Assembly (NCBI GenBank): GCA_030655515.1
Contig: JAURVI010000038.1
Span: 1 to 64,000, forward strand
DNA from: Polaromonas sp.
Lineage (GTDB): Bacteria > Pseudomonadota > Gammaproteobacteria > Burkholderiales > Burkholderiaceae_C
DNA: 64,000 nt
Direction of reading: 5' to 3'
In this document: piece by piece, positions 1-10,429 of the stretch
How the letters are laid out: every line of letters starts with the position of its first letter
How positions within the stretch are numbered: the stretch's first letter is position 1
Translations under genes and position numbers: made by a program
The notes under the pieces: generated by a model
Database searches by the model: none
The model's input: only the letters and a program-made list of their open reading frames with translations
What the model was told of the DNA's origin: nothing

Positions 1-51
1 GGCCAGCGGGTCGAGGCGTTGATGGCAAACGCAATCAGGCACATACGCTGG

Positions 52-370
52 CCCCCACGCTTTTCACTGCGTGTAATGCGCTGCCCCCCGAGGGGGCTAT
101 TTTTCCTGGGGGCGGCCCGGCGGAAAAATCCACCCCCACGCTTTTCACTGCGTGTAATGCGCTGCCCCCCAAGGGGGCTATTTTTCCTGGGGGCGGCCCG
201 GCGGAAAAATCCACCCCCACGCTTTTCACTGCGTGTAATGCGCTGCCCCCCGAGGGGGCTAATTTTCCTGGGGGCGGCCCGGCGGAAAAATCCACCCCCA
301 CGCTTTTCACTGCGTGTAATGCGCTGCCCCCCGAGGGGGCTATTTTTCCTGGGGGCGGCCCGGCGGAAAA
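52..370 (-). repeat. Four tandem copies of an 81-bp GC-rich repeat (CCCCCACGCTTTTCACTGCGTGTAATGCGCTGCCCCCCGAGGGGGCTA...GGCGGCCCGGCGGAAAAAT), just 3' of ygfZ
   Basis: Units begin at 52, 133, 214 and 295 (spacing 81); core hairpin GCCCCC-TCG-GGGGGC; minus-strand reading gives repeated peptide [27 protein letters not shown]. Confidence 0.95.
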
Positions 371-393
371 TTTTGACGGCTCTACGCTGCGCA

Positions 394-1380
394 CTAAATA
401 TCTTCGAGCAAGGGGTAGGGCAGCGGCAGCAGCGTCAAGGCAGCACCTACGGCACTCCCCAGTGTGAGACGGCCATCACCGGCATTGGCCGCGGCAGCCG
501 TCTGCATCGACACAATCACGTCAAAACCCGCCGTTGGATGAGGGGCGCAGGCGGCGACCATGCCGCAGGGTTGGTCGGCATCCGAGGCGTGAAAAACTTC
601 TTGGCCGACGACCGGTGTTCCCCTGGTGTGCGCCAGGTAGGCCCGGCGTTTCAGGGTGCCGCGAAACTGGCTGCGCGCCACCACTTCCTGGCCGGGGTAG
701 CAGCCTTTTTTGAAGCTGACACCGCCGACCGATTCGTAGTTGAGCATCTGCGGCACAAAGGCTTCGACAATCGGCTGCGTGATCATCGCGATGCCTGATT
801 GCACACTCAGCCAGTGCCACAAGTCCAGCGCCAAGGCCGGCCCTGCGGGTGCGGCGGTTCCGGTCGGCGCGCACCACAAGGTGCGCGGCTGGCCGGCACC
901 GGGGTGCAAAAACACCAGGCTTGCAGCATCAAGGTCGACCTTGCTCCATACCGGATGGGCACCACCGGCGACGGATTCGATAGCGCTTCCGGCCAGGCCG
1001 TAAAGGATGTAATCTGCGCTGGCGTCGCTGAGTCTGGCTTTGGCCCGCAGTACAAACATAGCCAGGCGCTTGAGCGTGGCCGCCAGAATGTCCGCGCTGC
1101 ACACCAGAAGAATTTCATCGTGGCTGCGTTTGAAGGCGATGAAGCTGGCCTGCATGCGGCCTTTGGCGTTGCAAAAAGCGGCCAGGCGCGCTTCTGACAA
1201 ACCGAGCAGTGCCACGTCCTGCGTCAGTTGGCCTTGCAGAAATTTTGCAGCTTCTTCGCCGGCCACACGAATCACCCCCAGGTGCGTCAATTCGGCGCTG
1301 CCGGACAGGGCGGCGGTCACAGCCGGGGGGGCAAGGGGTAATTTGGAGGTGGAAGTAATAAGCATGGGCTGAATTATCAT
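394..1380 (-). CDS. ygfZ: YgfZ/CAF17-type folate-binding Fe-S assembly protein
   Basis: Contains KGCYPGQEVVARSQFRGTLKRRAYL (YgfZ signature); likely start MIIQPMLITS at 1380 rather than the ORF-track start. Confidence 0.9.
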   Translation of the reverse strand: MIIQPMLITSTSKLPLAPPAVTAALSGSAELTHLGVIRVAGEEAAKFLQGQLTQDVALLGLSEARLAAFCNAKGRMQASFIAFKRSHDEILLVCSADILAATLKRLAMFVLRAKARLSDASADYILYGLAGSAIESVAGGAHPVWSKVDLDAASLVFLHPGAGQPRTLWCAPTGTAAPAGPALALDLWHWLSVQSGIAMITQPIVEAFVPQMLNYESVGGVSFKKGCYPGQEVVARSQFRGTLKRRAYLAHTRGTPVVGQEVFHASDADQPCGMVAACAPHPTAGFDVIVSMQTAAAANAGDGRLTLGSAVGAALTLLPLPYPLLEDI

Positions 1381-1412
1381 AGCCTCATTGTTTTCTGGAA
1401 GGTGGCAGGGTT

Positions 1413-2420
1413 GTGCGTCGTTTTTTGATGGGTTTGCTGGTGTTGCTGTTGGTCGCTGGCCTGCTGGTGTCCGGTGCCGTCGGTTGGTGGCTGCACGCAC
1501 CCTTGCGCCTGAAACCGCAGCCGGGCAGCCAGGTGCTGGACCTGGAAATCGAACCGGGCACACCCGCCCAGGGCGTGGCTGAAGCCGTGGTGGCCAGCGG
1601 CGCCGACGTGCCTGCCGTCTGGCTGCACACCTGGTTTCGCCTGTCCGGCCAGGCGCGCCAGATCAAGGCCGGCAGCTACGAGATCACGCCGGGCACCACC
1701 CCGCGCGCCCTGCTGGGCATGCTGGTGCGCGGCGAGGAAAGTCTCAAAAGCGTCACGCTGGTGGAAGGCTGGAATTTCCGCCAGGTCCATGCGGCCCTGC
1801 AAAAAGCAGAGGCGCTCAAGCCCGACACACAAGGATTGAGTACCGAGGCCATCATGGAACAACTGGGCAAGCCGGGGGTTCACCCTGAAGGCCGCTTTTT
1901 CCCCGACACTTACACCTACGCCAAAGGCGCCAGCGACCTGGCCGTGCTCAAACGCGCCGCGCGCGCGATGGACAAACGCCTTGGCGCCGCCTGGGCGCTG
2001 CGCAGCCCCGATACCCCTTTGCAGACGCCTGAGCAGGCCTTGATTCTGGCCAGCATCGTCGAAAAAGAAACCGGCAAATCCGCTGACCGGGCGGAGATTG
2101 GCGGCGTATTCACCAACCGCCTGCGCATCGGCATGATGTTGCAGACTGACCCGAGCGTGATTTACGGCATGGGCCCGCAATTTGACGGCAACCTGCGCAA
2201 ACGCGACCTGTTGACGGATACGCCTTACAACACCTATACACGGGCTGGCCTGCCGCCCACGCCGATTGCCATGCCCGGCAAGGCGGCGCTGCTGGCAGCG
2301 GTTCGACCGGCGCCGACCAAGGTCCTGTATTTTGTGGCACGCGGCGATGGCACCAGCCATTTCAGCAGCAGCCTGGACGAGCACAATCGCGCCGTCAACA
2401 AATACCAGCGCGGTCAGTGA
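1413..2420 (+). CDS. mltG: Endolytic transglycosylase MltG (YceG)
   Basis: N-terminal [46 protein letters not shown] motifs; adjacent to tmk. Confidence 0.93.
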   Translation: MRRFLMGLLVLLLVAGLLVSGAVGWWLHAPLRLKPQPGSQVLDLEIEPGTPAQGVAEAVVASGADVPAVWLHTWFRLSGQARQIKAGSYEITPGTTPRALLGMLVRGEESLKSVTLVEGWNFRQVHAALQKAEALKPDTQGLSTEAIMEQLGKPGVHPEGRFFPDTYTYAKGASDLAVLKRAARAMDKRLGAAWALRSPDTPLQTPEQALILASIVEKETGKSADRAEIGGVFTNRLRIGMMLQTDPSVIYGMGPQFDGNLRKRDLLTDTPYNTYTRAGLPPTPIAMPGKAALLAAVRPAPTKVLYFVARGDGTSHFSSSLDEHNRAVNKYQRGQ

Positions 2421-3103
2421 TGGTGATGCAAGGCCTGTTCATCAGTTTTGAAGGCATCGACGGCGCGGGAAAATCGACGCACATCAGCGCACTCGCCGAC
2501 GCTTTCCGGACGCAGGGCAGGGCCGTGACCCTGAGCCGCGAACCCGGCGGCACGCCGCTGGCCGAGAAGCTGCGGACCCTGATCCTCAACGATGCGATGG
2601 ATCCGCTGACCGAAGCCCTGCTGATTTTTGCGGCCCGGCGCGACCACTTGACGACCGTGATCGCCCCGGCACTGGCGCGCGGCGAGGTGGTCCTGTGCGA
2701 CCGCTTCACCGACGCCACCTTTGCCTACCAGGGCGCCGGGCGCGGTTTTGACCTCGAAGTGCTGTCGAAACTGGAGCTGTGGGCGCAGGATGTGCAAGGG
2801 TTGGGGCACGATTTTGTTCATGAACTTGGGAAAAAGGGAGCGGCTGCGGCGATTGTCCAGCCGGACCTGACGGTCTGGTTCGACCTGCCGCCCGAAGAGG
2901 CCGCGCAGCGCCTGGCCGGTGCCCGCTTGCCGGACAAGTTCGAGGCCCAGCCGGTGGCGTTTTTCCGCCGCGTGGCCCAGGGCTATGCCGACCGCATGCG
3001 CAAGGACCCCGGGCGTTTTGCCCGGATAAACGCCGCGCGCGCGCGCGAAGACGTCTGGCGTGAGGTGGCGCAGGTGTTTTCCAGCAAAGGCTGGTTGCCA
3101 TGA
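2417..3103 (+). CDS. tmk: Thymidylate kinase
   Basis: [17 protein letters not shown]-loop, [29 protein letters not shown]. Confidence 0.96.
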   Translation: MMVMQGLFISFEGIDGAGKSTHISALADAFRTQGRAVTLSREPGGTPLAEKLRTLILNDAMDPLTEALLIFAARRDHLTTVIAPALARGEVVLCDRFTDATFAYQGAGRGFDLEVLSKLELWAQDVQGLGHDFVHELGKKGAAAAIVQPDLTVWFDLPPEEAAQRLAGARLPDKFEAQPVAFFRRVAQGYADRMRKDPGRFARINAARAREDVWREVAQVFSSKGWLP

Positions 3104-4212
3104 GCAACGGCTCTCGGGCCCAAGGCCAAAACCCGCCCATGGCGCCCTGGCTGCAAACCCAGTTGCGCAGCCTGCTGGCCCAGCGCGGCCATGCCTGGCT
3201 GCTCAGCGGCCCGTCCGGCCTGGGGCAGTTTGAACTGGCGCTGGCGCTGGCCCGGGCCTGGCTGTGTGAGCAGCCTACGGATCAGGGTGCCTGCGGCGCT
3301 TGCGGCAGTTGCCACGCCGTTGATGTCCACACCCATGCCGACCTGTGCATGTTGATGCCCGAAACCCTGTCGCTGGCCCTGGGCTGGCCGCTGGACGAGA
3401 AAACCCAGGACGATCTGGACAGCAAAAAACGCAAGCCCAGCAAAGAGATCAAGGTTGATGCGGCGCGCGAAGCGGTGGCCTTCACCCAGTTCACCCGCTC
3501 ACGCGGCACCACCAAAGTGGTGCTGGTCTACCCGGCCGAGCGCATGAACGCCATCACCGCCAATACCCTGCTGAAAACGCTGGAGGAGCCGCCCGGCGCG
3601 GTCAAGTTCATTTTGGCCACTGAAGCGATGCACCAGTTGCTGCCGACCATTCGCAGCCGTTGCCAGGGCCACACCATGCACTGGCCGGCGTTCGATCACG
3701 CGCTGACCTGGCTGGCTGAGCAAGTCAAGGCAGAAGGAAAATCCGGCGCCGCCGCGCCGGCCGCCGCCGATTTGCACACCCTGCTGGCCGCGGCCGGTGG
3801 CCGGCCGGCCGATGCGCTCGTGCGCTTGCAGGCCGGGCCCAGCCGCGAAGCCGCACAATGCTGGCATGCCCTGCCCAAAGCCGTGGCCCGCGGCGATGTC
3901 AGCGCCCTGGCCGACTGGGCGCCGGCCCAGGCGGTCGATGCGCTGCAAAAGCTTTGCCACGACGTGCTCGCCGTCAAAGCCGGGGCGCAGCCACGCTTTT
4001 TCAGCGCCCGGGATTTGCCGCTACAGCCAGCCGATGACAGGGCTGGCAAGGGGAAGGGGGCAGGTTCCGGCAGCGGCCCGGGTTTCCTGGCACTGGCCGC
4101 CTGGTCCAAGGAGTTGGCCGCCAGCGCGCGCACCGTCGAGCACCCCTACAATCCGGGCCTGATGCTGGAATCGCTGGTCAGCCGGGCACGGCTGGCGCTC
4201 AATTCGAAATAA
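3100..4212 (+). CDS. holB: DNA polymerase III subunit delta'
   Basis: [29 protein letters not shown]; follows tmk with ATGA overlap. Confidence 0.92.
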   Translation: MSNGSRAQGQNPPMAPWLQTQLRSLLAQRGHAWLLSGPSGLGQFELALALARAWLCEQPTDQGACGACGSCHAVDVHTHADLCMLMPETLSLALGWPLDEKTQDDLDSKKRKPSKEIKVDAAREAVAFTQFTRSRGTTKVVLVYPAERMNAITANTLLKTLEEPPGAVKFILATEAMHQLLPTIRSRCQGHTMHWPAFDHALTWLAEQVKAEGKSGAAAPAAADLHTLLAAAGGRPADALVRLQAGPSREAAQCWHALPKAVARGDVSALADWAPAQAVDALQKLCHDVLAVKAGAQPRFFSARDLPLQPADDRAGKGKGAGSGSGPGFLALAAWSKELAASARTVEHPYNPGLMLESLVSRARLALNSK

Positions 4213-4261
4213 GCGCCTTTCTTGCCGCCAGCCTGGCGGCCAAACCGATAAACTATTCATC

Positions 4262-4657
4262 ATGAGTACATCGCCTCCCGCCACCGCTGCCGGCGCTACC
4301 GCAACCAGTTCAAGCGCCAACCGGCCCAGCGTCATCCAGTTGGCGATCAAGGAAAAAGCGGCGTTGTACGCCGCTTATATTCCTCTGTTCACGGAAGGTG
4401 GTATTTTCATCCCCTCGGTGCGCGACTACAAGCTGGGCGACGACGTGTATGTGCTGCTCACGCTGCCGGAAGACACGCAGCGCTACCCGGTGGCGGGCAA
4501 GGTGGCCTGGGTCACGCCGGCCCGCGCCTCCGGCAACCGGACACAAGGCGTGGGTGTGCGTTTTCCCAATGACGAAAAGTCCCGCTTGCTGAAGATCAAG
4601 ATCGAGGAAATCCTCGGCGCACACCTGGCCTCTGATCGCCCGACCCAGACGATATAG
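4262..4657 (+). CDS. PilZ domain protein
   Basis: KEKAALYAAYIPLFTEGGIFIPSVRDYKLGDDVYVLLTLPE...GVGVRFP; tmk-holB-pilZ-tatD order typical of beta/gammaproteobacteria. Confidence 0.85.
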   Translation: MSTSPPATAAGATATSSSANRPSVIQLAIKEKAALYAAYIPLFTEGGIFIPSVRDYKLGDDVYVLLTLPEDTQRYPVAGKVAWVTPARASGNRTQGVGVRFPNDEKSRLLKIKIEEILGAHLASDRPTQTI

Positions 4658-4687
4658 GGATATCGGGAGGCCGGCTCCAAGTTCTGG

Positions 4688-4745
4688 CTGCTATGATTTT
4701 GATGGCTTTAAACGCCCATTCGATATGGGCTACAGCCATTTTTCA
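4688..4745. repeat. Short AT-richer dispersed repeat (GGCTGCTATGATTTTGATGGCTTTAAACGCC..TATGGGCTACAGCCATTTTT)
   Basis: Resembles elements at 20521-20588 and 32113-32166 (GCTAT-n-TT-n-ATAGC type core followed by GCGC/GCC..GGAGCC-ATTTT). Confidence 0.45.
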
Positions 4746-4769
4746 CACAACAATCGGGTCCTTTTCTTG

Positions 4770-5567
4770 ATGTTCACAGACTCCCACTGCCATCTGAGTT
4801 TTCCGGAACTACAGGCCCAGTTGCCGCAGATTCGTCAGGCCATGCAGCAGGCCCAGGTTGGGCGCGCGCTGTGCATTTGCACCACGCTGGAAGAGTTCGA
4901 GACCGTTCATGCGCTGGCCACGACTTACGATAATTTCTGGTGCAGCGTCGGTGTACATCCCGACAATGAAGGCGTGACCGAACCCGGCGTGGACGATTTG
5001 GTGCGGCGCGCTGCCTTGCCCAAGGTTGTCGCCATCGGCGAAACCGGACTGGATTACTTTCGCCTGGGCGAACGCAGCCGGGCCGACATGCGCTGGCAAC
5101 GGGAGCGTTTTCGGATCCATATTCGCGCCGCCCGTCAAACCGGCAAGCCGCTGGTCATCCACACCCGCAGCGCCTCGGAGGACACACTGGCGATTTTGAA
5201 GGAAGAGGGCGAGTCGGCGGGCCAGGCCAGCCGGGCCGGTGGCGTTTTCCACTGCTTTACCGAAACCCAGGCGGTTGCCCGTGCCGCGCTGGACCTGGGG
5301 TTTCACATTTCGTTTTCCGGCATCCTGACCTTCAAAAACGCCGCCGATCTGCGTGAAGTCGCCCGCTTTGTTCCGCTGGACCGCACCCTGATCGAGACCG
5401 ACAGCCCCTACCTGGCACCCGTCCCTTACCGCGGCAAAACCAACAACCCGTCCTATGTGCCCTTTGTCGCGCAGCAGATTGCCGAACTCAAGAAACTGCC
5501 GCTCCAGGCCATTGCCGAAGCCACCAGCCGCAACTTCGAGCAGTTGTTTGCGGGGGTGACGAGATGA
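4770..5567 (+). CDS. tatD: TatD family DNase/hydrolase
   Basis: MFTDSHCHLSFPE, AIGETGLDYF, HCFTET, ETDSPYLAPVPYRGKTNNPSYV. Confidence 0.93.
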   Translation: MFTDSHCHLSFPELQAQLPQIRQAMQQAQVGRALCICTTLEEFETVHALATTYDNFWCSVGVHPDNEGVTEPGVDDLVRRAALPKVVAIGETGLDYFRLGERSRADMRWQRERFRIHIRAARQTGKPLVIHTRSASEDTLAILKEEGESAGQASRAGGVFHCFTETQAVARAALDLGFHISFSGILTFKNAADLREVARFVPLDRTLIETDSPYLAPVPYRGKTNNPSYVPFVAQQIAELKKLPLQAIAEATSRNFEQLFAGVTR

Positions 5568-6235
5568 ATAAATACTTCATAAAATGGATTAAAAAATCTA
5601 TATATCTATTTGTTTTTATAGGGTTTATTCCTGCGAATGCAGGGTCTTATGAAGACTTTTTCAGTGCCATCAAACGTGACGATGCCGATACCGTCACACA
5701 GTTGCTGGCACGCGGTTTTGACCCCGACACCATGGACCTCACAGGTCAAAATGGTCTTTACCTGGCGCTGCGGGAGCCTTCGCTCAAAGCCGCCGGGATT
5801 CTGGTGGACTGGCCCAAGACCGATGTCAACAGGCTCAACGCCCAAGGGGAAAGCGCGCTGATGATGGCGGCGCTCAAAGGCCATCTGGACATCGCCGCCA
5901 GATTGATCCAAAAGGGCGCCGACGTCAACAAAACAGGCTGGGCACCGCTGCATTACGCCGCCAGCAACGGGCACCTGGCCATCATGAGTCTGCTGCTCGA
6001 CAACCATGCCTATATCGATGCCGAGTCGCCCAACGGCACGACACCGCTGATGATGGCCGCGCTTTACGGCACCGCTGCGGCCGTCAAGCTGCTGCTTGAA
6101 GCCGGCGCCGATCCGTTGCTCAAAAACCAGCAGGGCCTGACCGCGATCAATTTCGCCCAGCGCGCCAGCCGCGCCGAAGCCGTCGAAATCATTGCCGCAT
6201 TTGTTCGCAGCCGCCAACCCAAAGGAAAATGGTGA
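5564..6235 (+). CDS. Secreted ankyrin-repeat protein
   Basis: Signal-like N-terminus (KKSIYLFVFIGFIPANAG) then GESALMMAALKGHLDIAARLIQKGADVNKTGWAPLHYAASNGHLAIMSLLL repeats. Confidence 0.88.
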   Translation: MNKYFIKWIKKSIYLFVFIGFIPANAGSYEDFFSAIKRDDADTVTQLLARGFDPDTMDLTGQNGLYLALREPSLKAAGILVDWPKTDVNRLNAQGESALMMAALKGHLDIAARLIQKGADVNKTGWAPLHYAASNGHLAIMSLLLDNHAYIDAESPNGTTPLMMAALYGTAAAVKLLLEAGADPLLKNQQGLTAINFAQRASRAEAVEIIAAFVRSRQPKGKW

Positions 6236-6338
6236 TATACCTTTCGAGCGGCTGGTTAAGGAGCGGTGCCTCGGAAAGCTCACGAACAGGCCCAGTATCC
6301 ACCGCTTAACTGAACGACAACCCTCAGGAGAAATTTCC

Positions 6339-6983
6339 ATGCTCACCCTCTGCGGCTCCCCCATTTCCAATTACTACAACAAGGTCAAGCTCGCGTTGCT
6401 GGAAAAAGGTGTGCCCTTTACCGAAGAAAACACGCCCACACGCAGCACCGACGAGGCCGTCCTCAGCGCCTCGCCTCTGGGCAAAATCCCCTTCATCCGG
6501 ACCGCGCGGGGCGGGCTCTGCGAAAGCCAGGCCATCCTTGATTATCTTGAGGCCATCTGCCCCCAGCCGGCGCTGCTGCCAGCCGATGCGTTTGCCGCGG
6601 CCAAGGTGCGCGAACTCACCACCTTCATCGACTGGCACCTGGAAATCGCGGCACGTCAGTTGTATGGGCAAGCGTTCTTCGGTGCCCCGCCGCTGAGCGA
6701 GGGCAACCTCGCCCGCATCCGCAAGCAGCTCGAAGGCAATATTGCCGCCTTCAAGCGCCTGGCCAAATTTTCGCCCTATGTGGCCGGCGACACTTTCACC
6801 CAAGCCGACTGCGCCGCCTTTGCCAGCTTGCCGCTGGTGGGCCTGGCCAGCAAGGTCGCGTATGGCGAAGACCTGCTGCTGGCCGGCGGCGTGGACTACA
6901 AGGCCTACGTCAAGTTCATCGGCGAACGGCCTGCCGCGCAGAAGGTGGCGGCAGACCGCAAGGCGGCGCAGGCCAAGGGGTAG
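6339..6983 (+). CDS. Glutathione S-transferase family protein
   Basis: MLTLCGSPISNYYNKVKLALLEKGVPF..LGKIPFIRT..GLCESQAILDYLE GST N-terminal fold motif. Confidence 0.88.
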   Translation: MLTLCGSPISNYYNKVKLALLEKGVPFTEENTPTRSTDEAVLSASPLGKIPFIRTARGGLCESQAILDYLEAICPQPALLPADAFAAAKVRELTTFIDWHLEIAARQLYGQAFFGAPPLSEGNLARIRKQLEGNIAAFKRLAKFSPYVAGDTFTQADCAAFASLPLVGLASKVAYGEDLLLAGGVDYKAYVKFIGERPAAQKVAADRKAAQAKG

Positions 6984-7241
6984 CGGCTCCGGGTGGCGAC
7001 CCATGGCGCCCGGCGAAGGATCCGTTCAGCAGTAACCCTGAGGAAGCGCGGATCCAATCAACTTTGATCACGCTCAGTGGCGTGGCGCGCATTTTTTGTT
7101 TGCGCTGCTACAAGAGCTTCCCCACCTTTGTCAAACACAAGTTCACCGTGGTTGAATCGCGCAAGCGACTGACCACGGAACCTGATTTCTCAATTTTTTT
7201 TTCAGCAGCCTTCATGCCGGGGCTACCGGTATGAGCTGCTG

Positions 7242-7255
7242 TTGATGTACGTCAA
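7242..7255 (+). promoter_or_regulatory. FNR/CRP-family-like site TTGATGTACGTCAA upstream of the hemerythrin gene
   Basis: One mismatch to TTGAT-N4-ATCAA; about 160 bp before the 7414 start. Confidence 0.4.
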
Positions 7256-7413
7256 GCCTGCCGCAGTGGCGCTTGCTACATTGAACCTAGGAGAAGTCGC
7301 TGACCGCTTGCCATCCATGGATACGCCACATAAATAACTGACGTTGGCCGATCTGGGCACCTTCACCTTTTCGGTGCAATCGGATGCGTCCATTTTTTAG
7401 GTTAGGTTGAAAC

Positions 7414-7944
7414 ATGAAAGTCAACCACACCGTTGCAGGCCGGGATCATCCCGACGAGCCATTGGCCGGTTTCTCGCAGTGCCATCTGGGCATCCTTTCG
7501 CAGTTGCAGGCTTTCGTGGAGTTGCCTGCGCTGCAGGCTGCGGCTGCGCAGGCGCGCCACATCGCGGCGAGTACGCTGGCCTTGTTCAAGAACGAGGTGC
7601 ATGAGCACCATGTGGAAGAAGAGAGTGTGCTGTTTCCCGCGGTTTTACGCAGCGCCGCGCCGGGCGAAGAATTCAGCCGCGTCCAGGTCATGGTGAAGCA
7701 CCTGACCGCGGAACACCGGGTGATTGAATCGCTCTGGAAAGAGTTGGAGCCCGCAGTCAAGGCCACGGCCAAAGGCAAGCCGACCGATCTGGGCCGGGAT
7801 GCGGTGGAACGGCTAGTGCGTGCCTACCTGTCCCATGCCCGTTTCGAAGAACAGCACTTTCTGCCCCTGGCCGAGTTGGTCCTGGGCCGCAACAGCGCTC
7901 ACATGGCGGCACTGGGCCGGTCGCTCCACCTGTATCCTGCTTAG
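7414..7944 (+). CDS. Hemerythrin HHE-domain protein
   Basis: HEHHVEEESVLFPAVL, LTAEHRVIESLWKEL, HARFEEQHFLPLAELVL histidine/glutamate motif pattern. Confidence 0.85.
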   Translation: MKVNHTVAGRDHPDEPLAGFSQCHLGILSQLQAFVELPALQAAAAQARHIAASTLALFKNEVHEHHVEEESVLFPAVLRSAAPGEEFSRVQVMVKHLTAEHRVIESLWKELEPAVKATAKGKPTDLGRDAVERLVRAYLSHARFEEQHFLPLAELVLGRNSAHMAALGRSLHLYPA

Positions 7945-8139
7945 CAGGTGGTGGGTCACTACTTTTAGAACTTGTCGGGATCGGGGCCGGTCCACGCACA
8001 GTTTGGAGAAGTGGCACCGGTTGTCTGACTGGCCCCGATTTATAAGTGGACTCAGGGCGGGTTGGGTAGCAATTGCAGCTAAGTCTGCTCGGGCGTTGAA
8101 GCGGCACGACAAGGCTGAGAAATCAGCAGAAACACCAGG

Positions 8140-8505
8140 ATGATGAAAAACAATTTATTGGGTGGCGGGCTTGTTTACGTCACCGACGCCGGCCGAATGT
8201 GTCCCGCGTGCCGACAGCCTGTTGCCGCCTGCATCTGCAAACAGGCCAGGGCGGTCGCGGCCACGGATGGCATAGTCCGGGTTTCCCGCGAAAGCAAAGG
8301 CCGGGGAGGTAAAAGCGTCACGGTCATCAAGGGGTTGACGCTGGAGGCGCTGGCGCTGGCCCAGTTCGGCAAGCAGCTTAAAACGGCCTGCGGCTCCGGC
8401 GGTACCGTCAAAAACGGCGTGGTTGAGGTGCAGGGCGATCACGTTGCGCGGGTGATCGATCTGCTCAAGAAGCAGGGCTGGGCGGTCAAACAGGCCGGTG
8501 GGTAG
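8140..8505 (+). CDS. yciH: SUI1/YciH family translation factor
   Basis: VRVSRESKGRGGKSVTVIKGL...QLKTACGSGGTVKNGVVEVQGDHVARVIDLLKKQGW. Confidence 0.9.
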   Translation: MMKNNLLGGGLVYVTDAGRMCPACRQPVAACICKQARAVAATDGIVRVSRESKGRGGKSVTVIKGLTLEALALAQFGKQLKTACGSGGTVKNGVVEVQGDHVARVIDLLKKQGWAVKQAGG

Positions 8506-8665
8506 TTAATGTGCCATCTGACGGCTTCGCCGCTTTGGGTGACCCGCGAAATGCCTTTTGGCCGCTGACTGCGGGCCTTGTTTTAGAGCTTGCGCAGGAT
8601 TACCATGAGATCGTCGTCACGCGATAGGCGCGCCAGGCGGCTTTGAGGTACTGTCCGGAGGCTTT

Positions 8666-9298
8666 ATGCCGCAACTCATTGCGTCGGTCGAGGGCGTCGA
8701 AATCAAGCATGTCTACCTGCGCAAGGACCGGACGACACTCGGGCGGCGGCCGCAAAACGACATTGTGTTCAACAACCCGGTGGTCAGCGGTGAACACTGT
8801 GTGTTTGAATTGCAGGGATTGGCGGACGTGTATGTGCAAGACTTGGCCAGCACCAACGGCACTTACATCAACGGCAAGATGATCAAGTCCCGGCAATTGC
8901 TTCATGACAACGACGTTATCGCAATCGGCAATTTCAGAATTCAGTACTTGACGGCCTCGGAGGAATCCGGCTTCCACGAAACCGCCACGATGAAGCTCGA
9001 TGCCCACGCCACGCCGGACGTTGCCGGCACATTGCACGCCAGTTTCAAGGTGCTGTCGGGTTCTTCGTCCGGGCTGGAAGTGCCGGTGGTCAAGGCGGTG
9101 ACTACTTTCGGTCAGCCGGGGGTCAGCGTCGTGGCCGTTTCGCACCGGCGCTACGGCTACTATGTCGCCCCTTTGGAGGGGGATGTCCAGCCGACGCTCA
9201 ACGGCAAGGTTATCGGGGCAGACGGGGTGCCTCTGGCTCACAACGATGTGTTGGAACTGGCCGGAACCAGCATGCAGTTTTTATTGAAGGACGGGTAA
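8666..9298 (+). CDS. FHA domain protein
   Basis: TTLGRRPQNDIVFNNPVVSGEHCVFE..VQDLASTNGTYINGKMI. Confidence 0.9.
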   Translation: MPQLIASVEGVEIKHVYLRKDRTTLGRRPQNDIVFNNPVVSGEHCVFELQGLADVYVQDLASTNGTYINGKMIKSRQLLHDNDVIAIGNFRIQYLTASEESGFHETATMKLDAHATPDVAGTLHASFKVLSGSSSGLEVPVVKAVTTFGQPGVSVVAVSHRRYGYYVAPLEGDVQPTLNGKVIGADGVPLAHNDVLELAGTSMQFLLKDG

Positions 9299-9421
9299 TA
9301 AGGCACGGGCGGGTTTCACTTGGTAACGCCCTGACAGGGTATTTTTTAACCAACGCGGCGTTTGTGAATTATGCTGGCGCAGGAGCCGGTCGGGCTCAGT
9401 GCGGACACAAGGAGAAACACC

Positions 9422-10225
9422 GTGAATCCATCGACATGGCTGATGATCTTGCTGGGCGTTGCTTCAGGCATCGTGTTGGGGGCGGGGCTGCATTGGGGCT
9501 GGTTACGTCGCGATGCCGCCAAGAAGCGGCGCATGCCGGCGCGCTGGCTGTTGAACGCACGGGGGCTGGTGACCACCGAAGAGCGGGACGTCTGGCAGTG
9601 GCTGCGCCTGGCTTTCCCCGACCATGTGGTGATGGTCAAAGTGCCTGTCATGCGGTTTACCATTCCGAGCACTAAAGGCCAGCCTGAAAACAGGACCCAA
9701 CACTGGTACGCGCTGCTCGATGGCGTCTATTGCACCTTTACCGTCAGCAATCGGGACGGCAAAGTGGTCGGGTGTGTGGACGTGCCGGGCAAGCGCGGTG
9801 TGGCCAAAGCCCACAGACAGATGAAAGAAGATATGTTGCTGGCGTGCGGTATTGGCTACACCACGGTACGGGGCAACAACTTGCCCTCAGGCAGTGCGAT
9901 GCGGATGGCGTTTTTAGGCGAGGCCGAGATGGCCGAGCCGGCAACCCAGGAAGCCCAGGAAACACGGGGCGGCGACAGCAGCTTCCACGCGGCGCTCAAT
10001 GAGTTCGCCGATGAAAAAATCCATGCAGCCAGGGCGGCAGCGATGAAAGAACTCAAGGACAAACAGGCCGCCGAGTCCGACCCACGAGAGAAAAATCGCA
10101 ACGTCGGCTTCAACCCCGACGGCACCGGTTCTTTCATGACACGGGAAAAACCGGACCGCTTTGTCGTTCAGTGGGAAGACTCCTTCACCATGCCGGCCGA
10201 AAGCCGACCCGCCAAGCTGTCCTGA
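9422..10225 (+). CDS. Membrane-anchored DUF2726-like (restriction-endonuclease-like fold) protein
   Basis: N-terminal TM; WLRLAFPDHVVMVKVPVMRF...GVYCTFTVSNRDGKVVGCVDVPGK..MKEDMLLACGIGYTTVRG resembles DUF2726; GTG start. Confidence 0.6.
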   Translation: MNPSTWLMILLGVASGIVLGAGLHWGWLRRDAAKKRRMPARWLLNARGLVTTEERDVWQWLRLAFPDHVVMVKVPVMRFTIPSTKGQPENRTQHWYALLDGVYCTFTVSNRDGKVVGCVDVPGKRGVAKAHRQMKEDMLLACGIGYTTVRGNNLPSGSAMRMAFLGEAEMAEPATQEAQETRGGDSSFHAALNEFADEKIHAARAAAMKELKDKQAAESDPREKNRNVGFNPDGTGSFMTREKPDRFVVQWEDSFTMPAESRPAKLS

Positions 10226-10251
10226 ATTGCCTGAAGCGTCCAGATCATTCC

Positions 10252-10425
10252 ATGTACACGCACCCGTCACCACGTCCAGCCGAGCCATCATCAGGCCGCT
10301 GGCGTGCCCGCCGCCTGATGATGGCGGTGCTCGCCTATTGCTCGGCCGTGTTGGTCAGTGTGGCTGCCGCGGTAGCTTTGGTGGACGCCGGTGTCCCGGT
10401 AGAGGCGCTGATCACGGTGTTCTGA
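10252..10425 (+). CDS. Small hypothetical membrane protein
   Basis: MYTHPSPRPAEPSSGRWRARRLMMAVLAYCSAVLVSVAAAVALVDAGVPVEALITVF; one TM segment. Confidence 0.35.
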   Translation: MYTHPSPRPAEPSSGRWRARRLMMAVLAYCSAVLVSVAAAVALVDAGVPVEALITVF

Positions 10426-10429
10426 GTCC

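Noticed and set aside
6984-7413. Possible short ORF/remnant (..SGVARIFCLRCYKSFPTFVKHKFTVVESRKRL..)
   Set aside because: No clear start, no family recognised, under 80 codons
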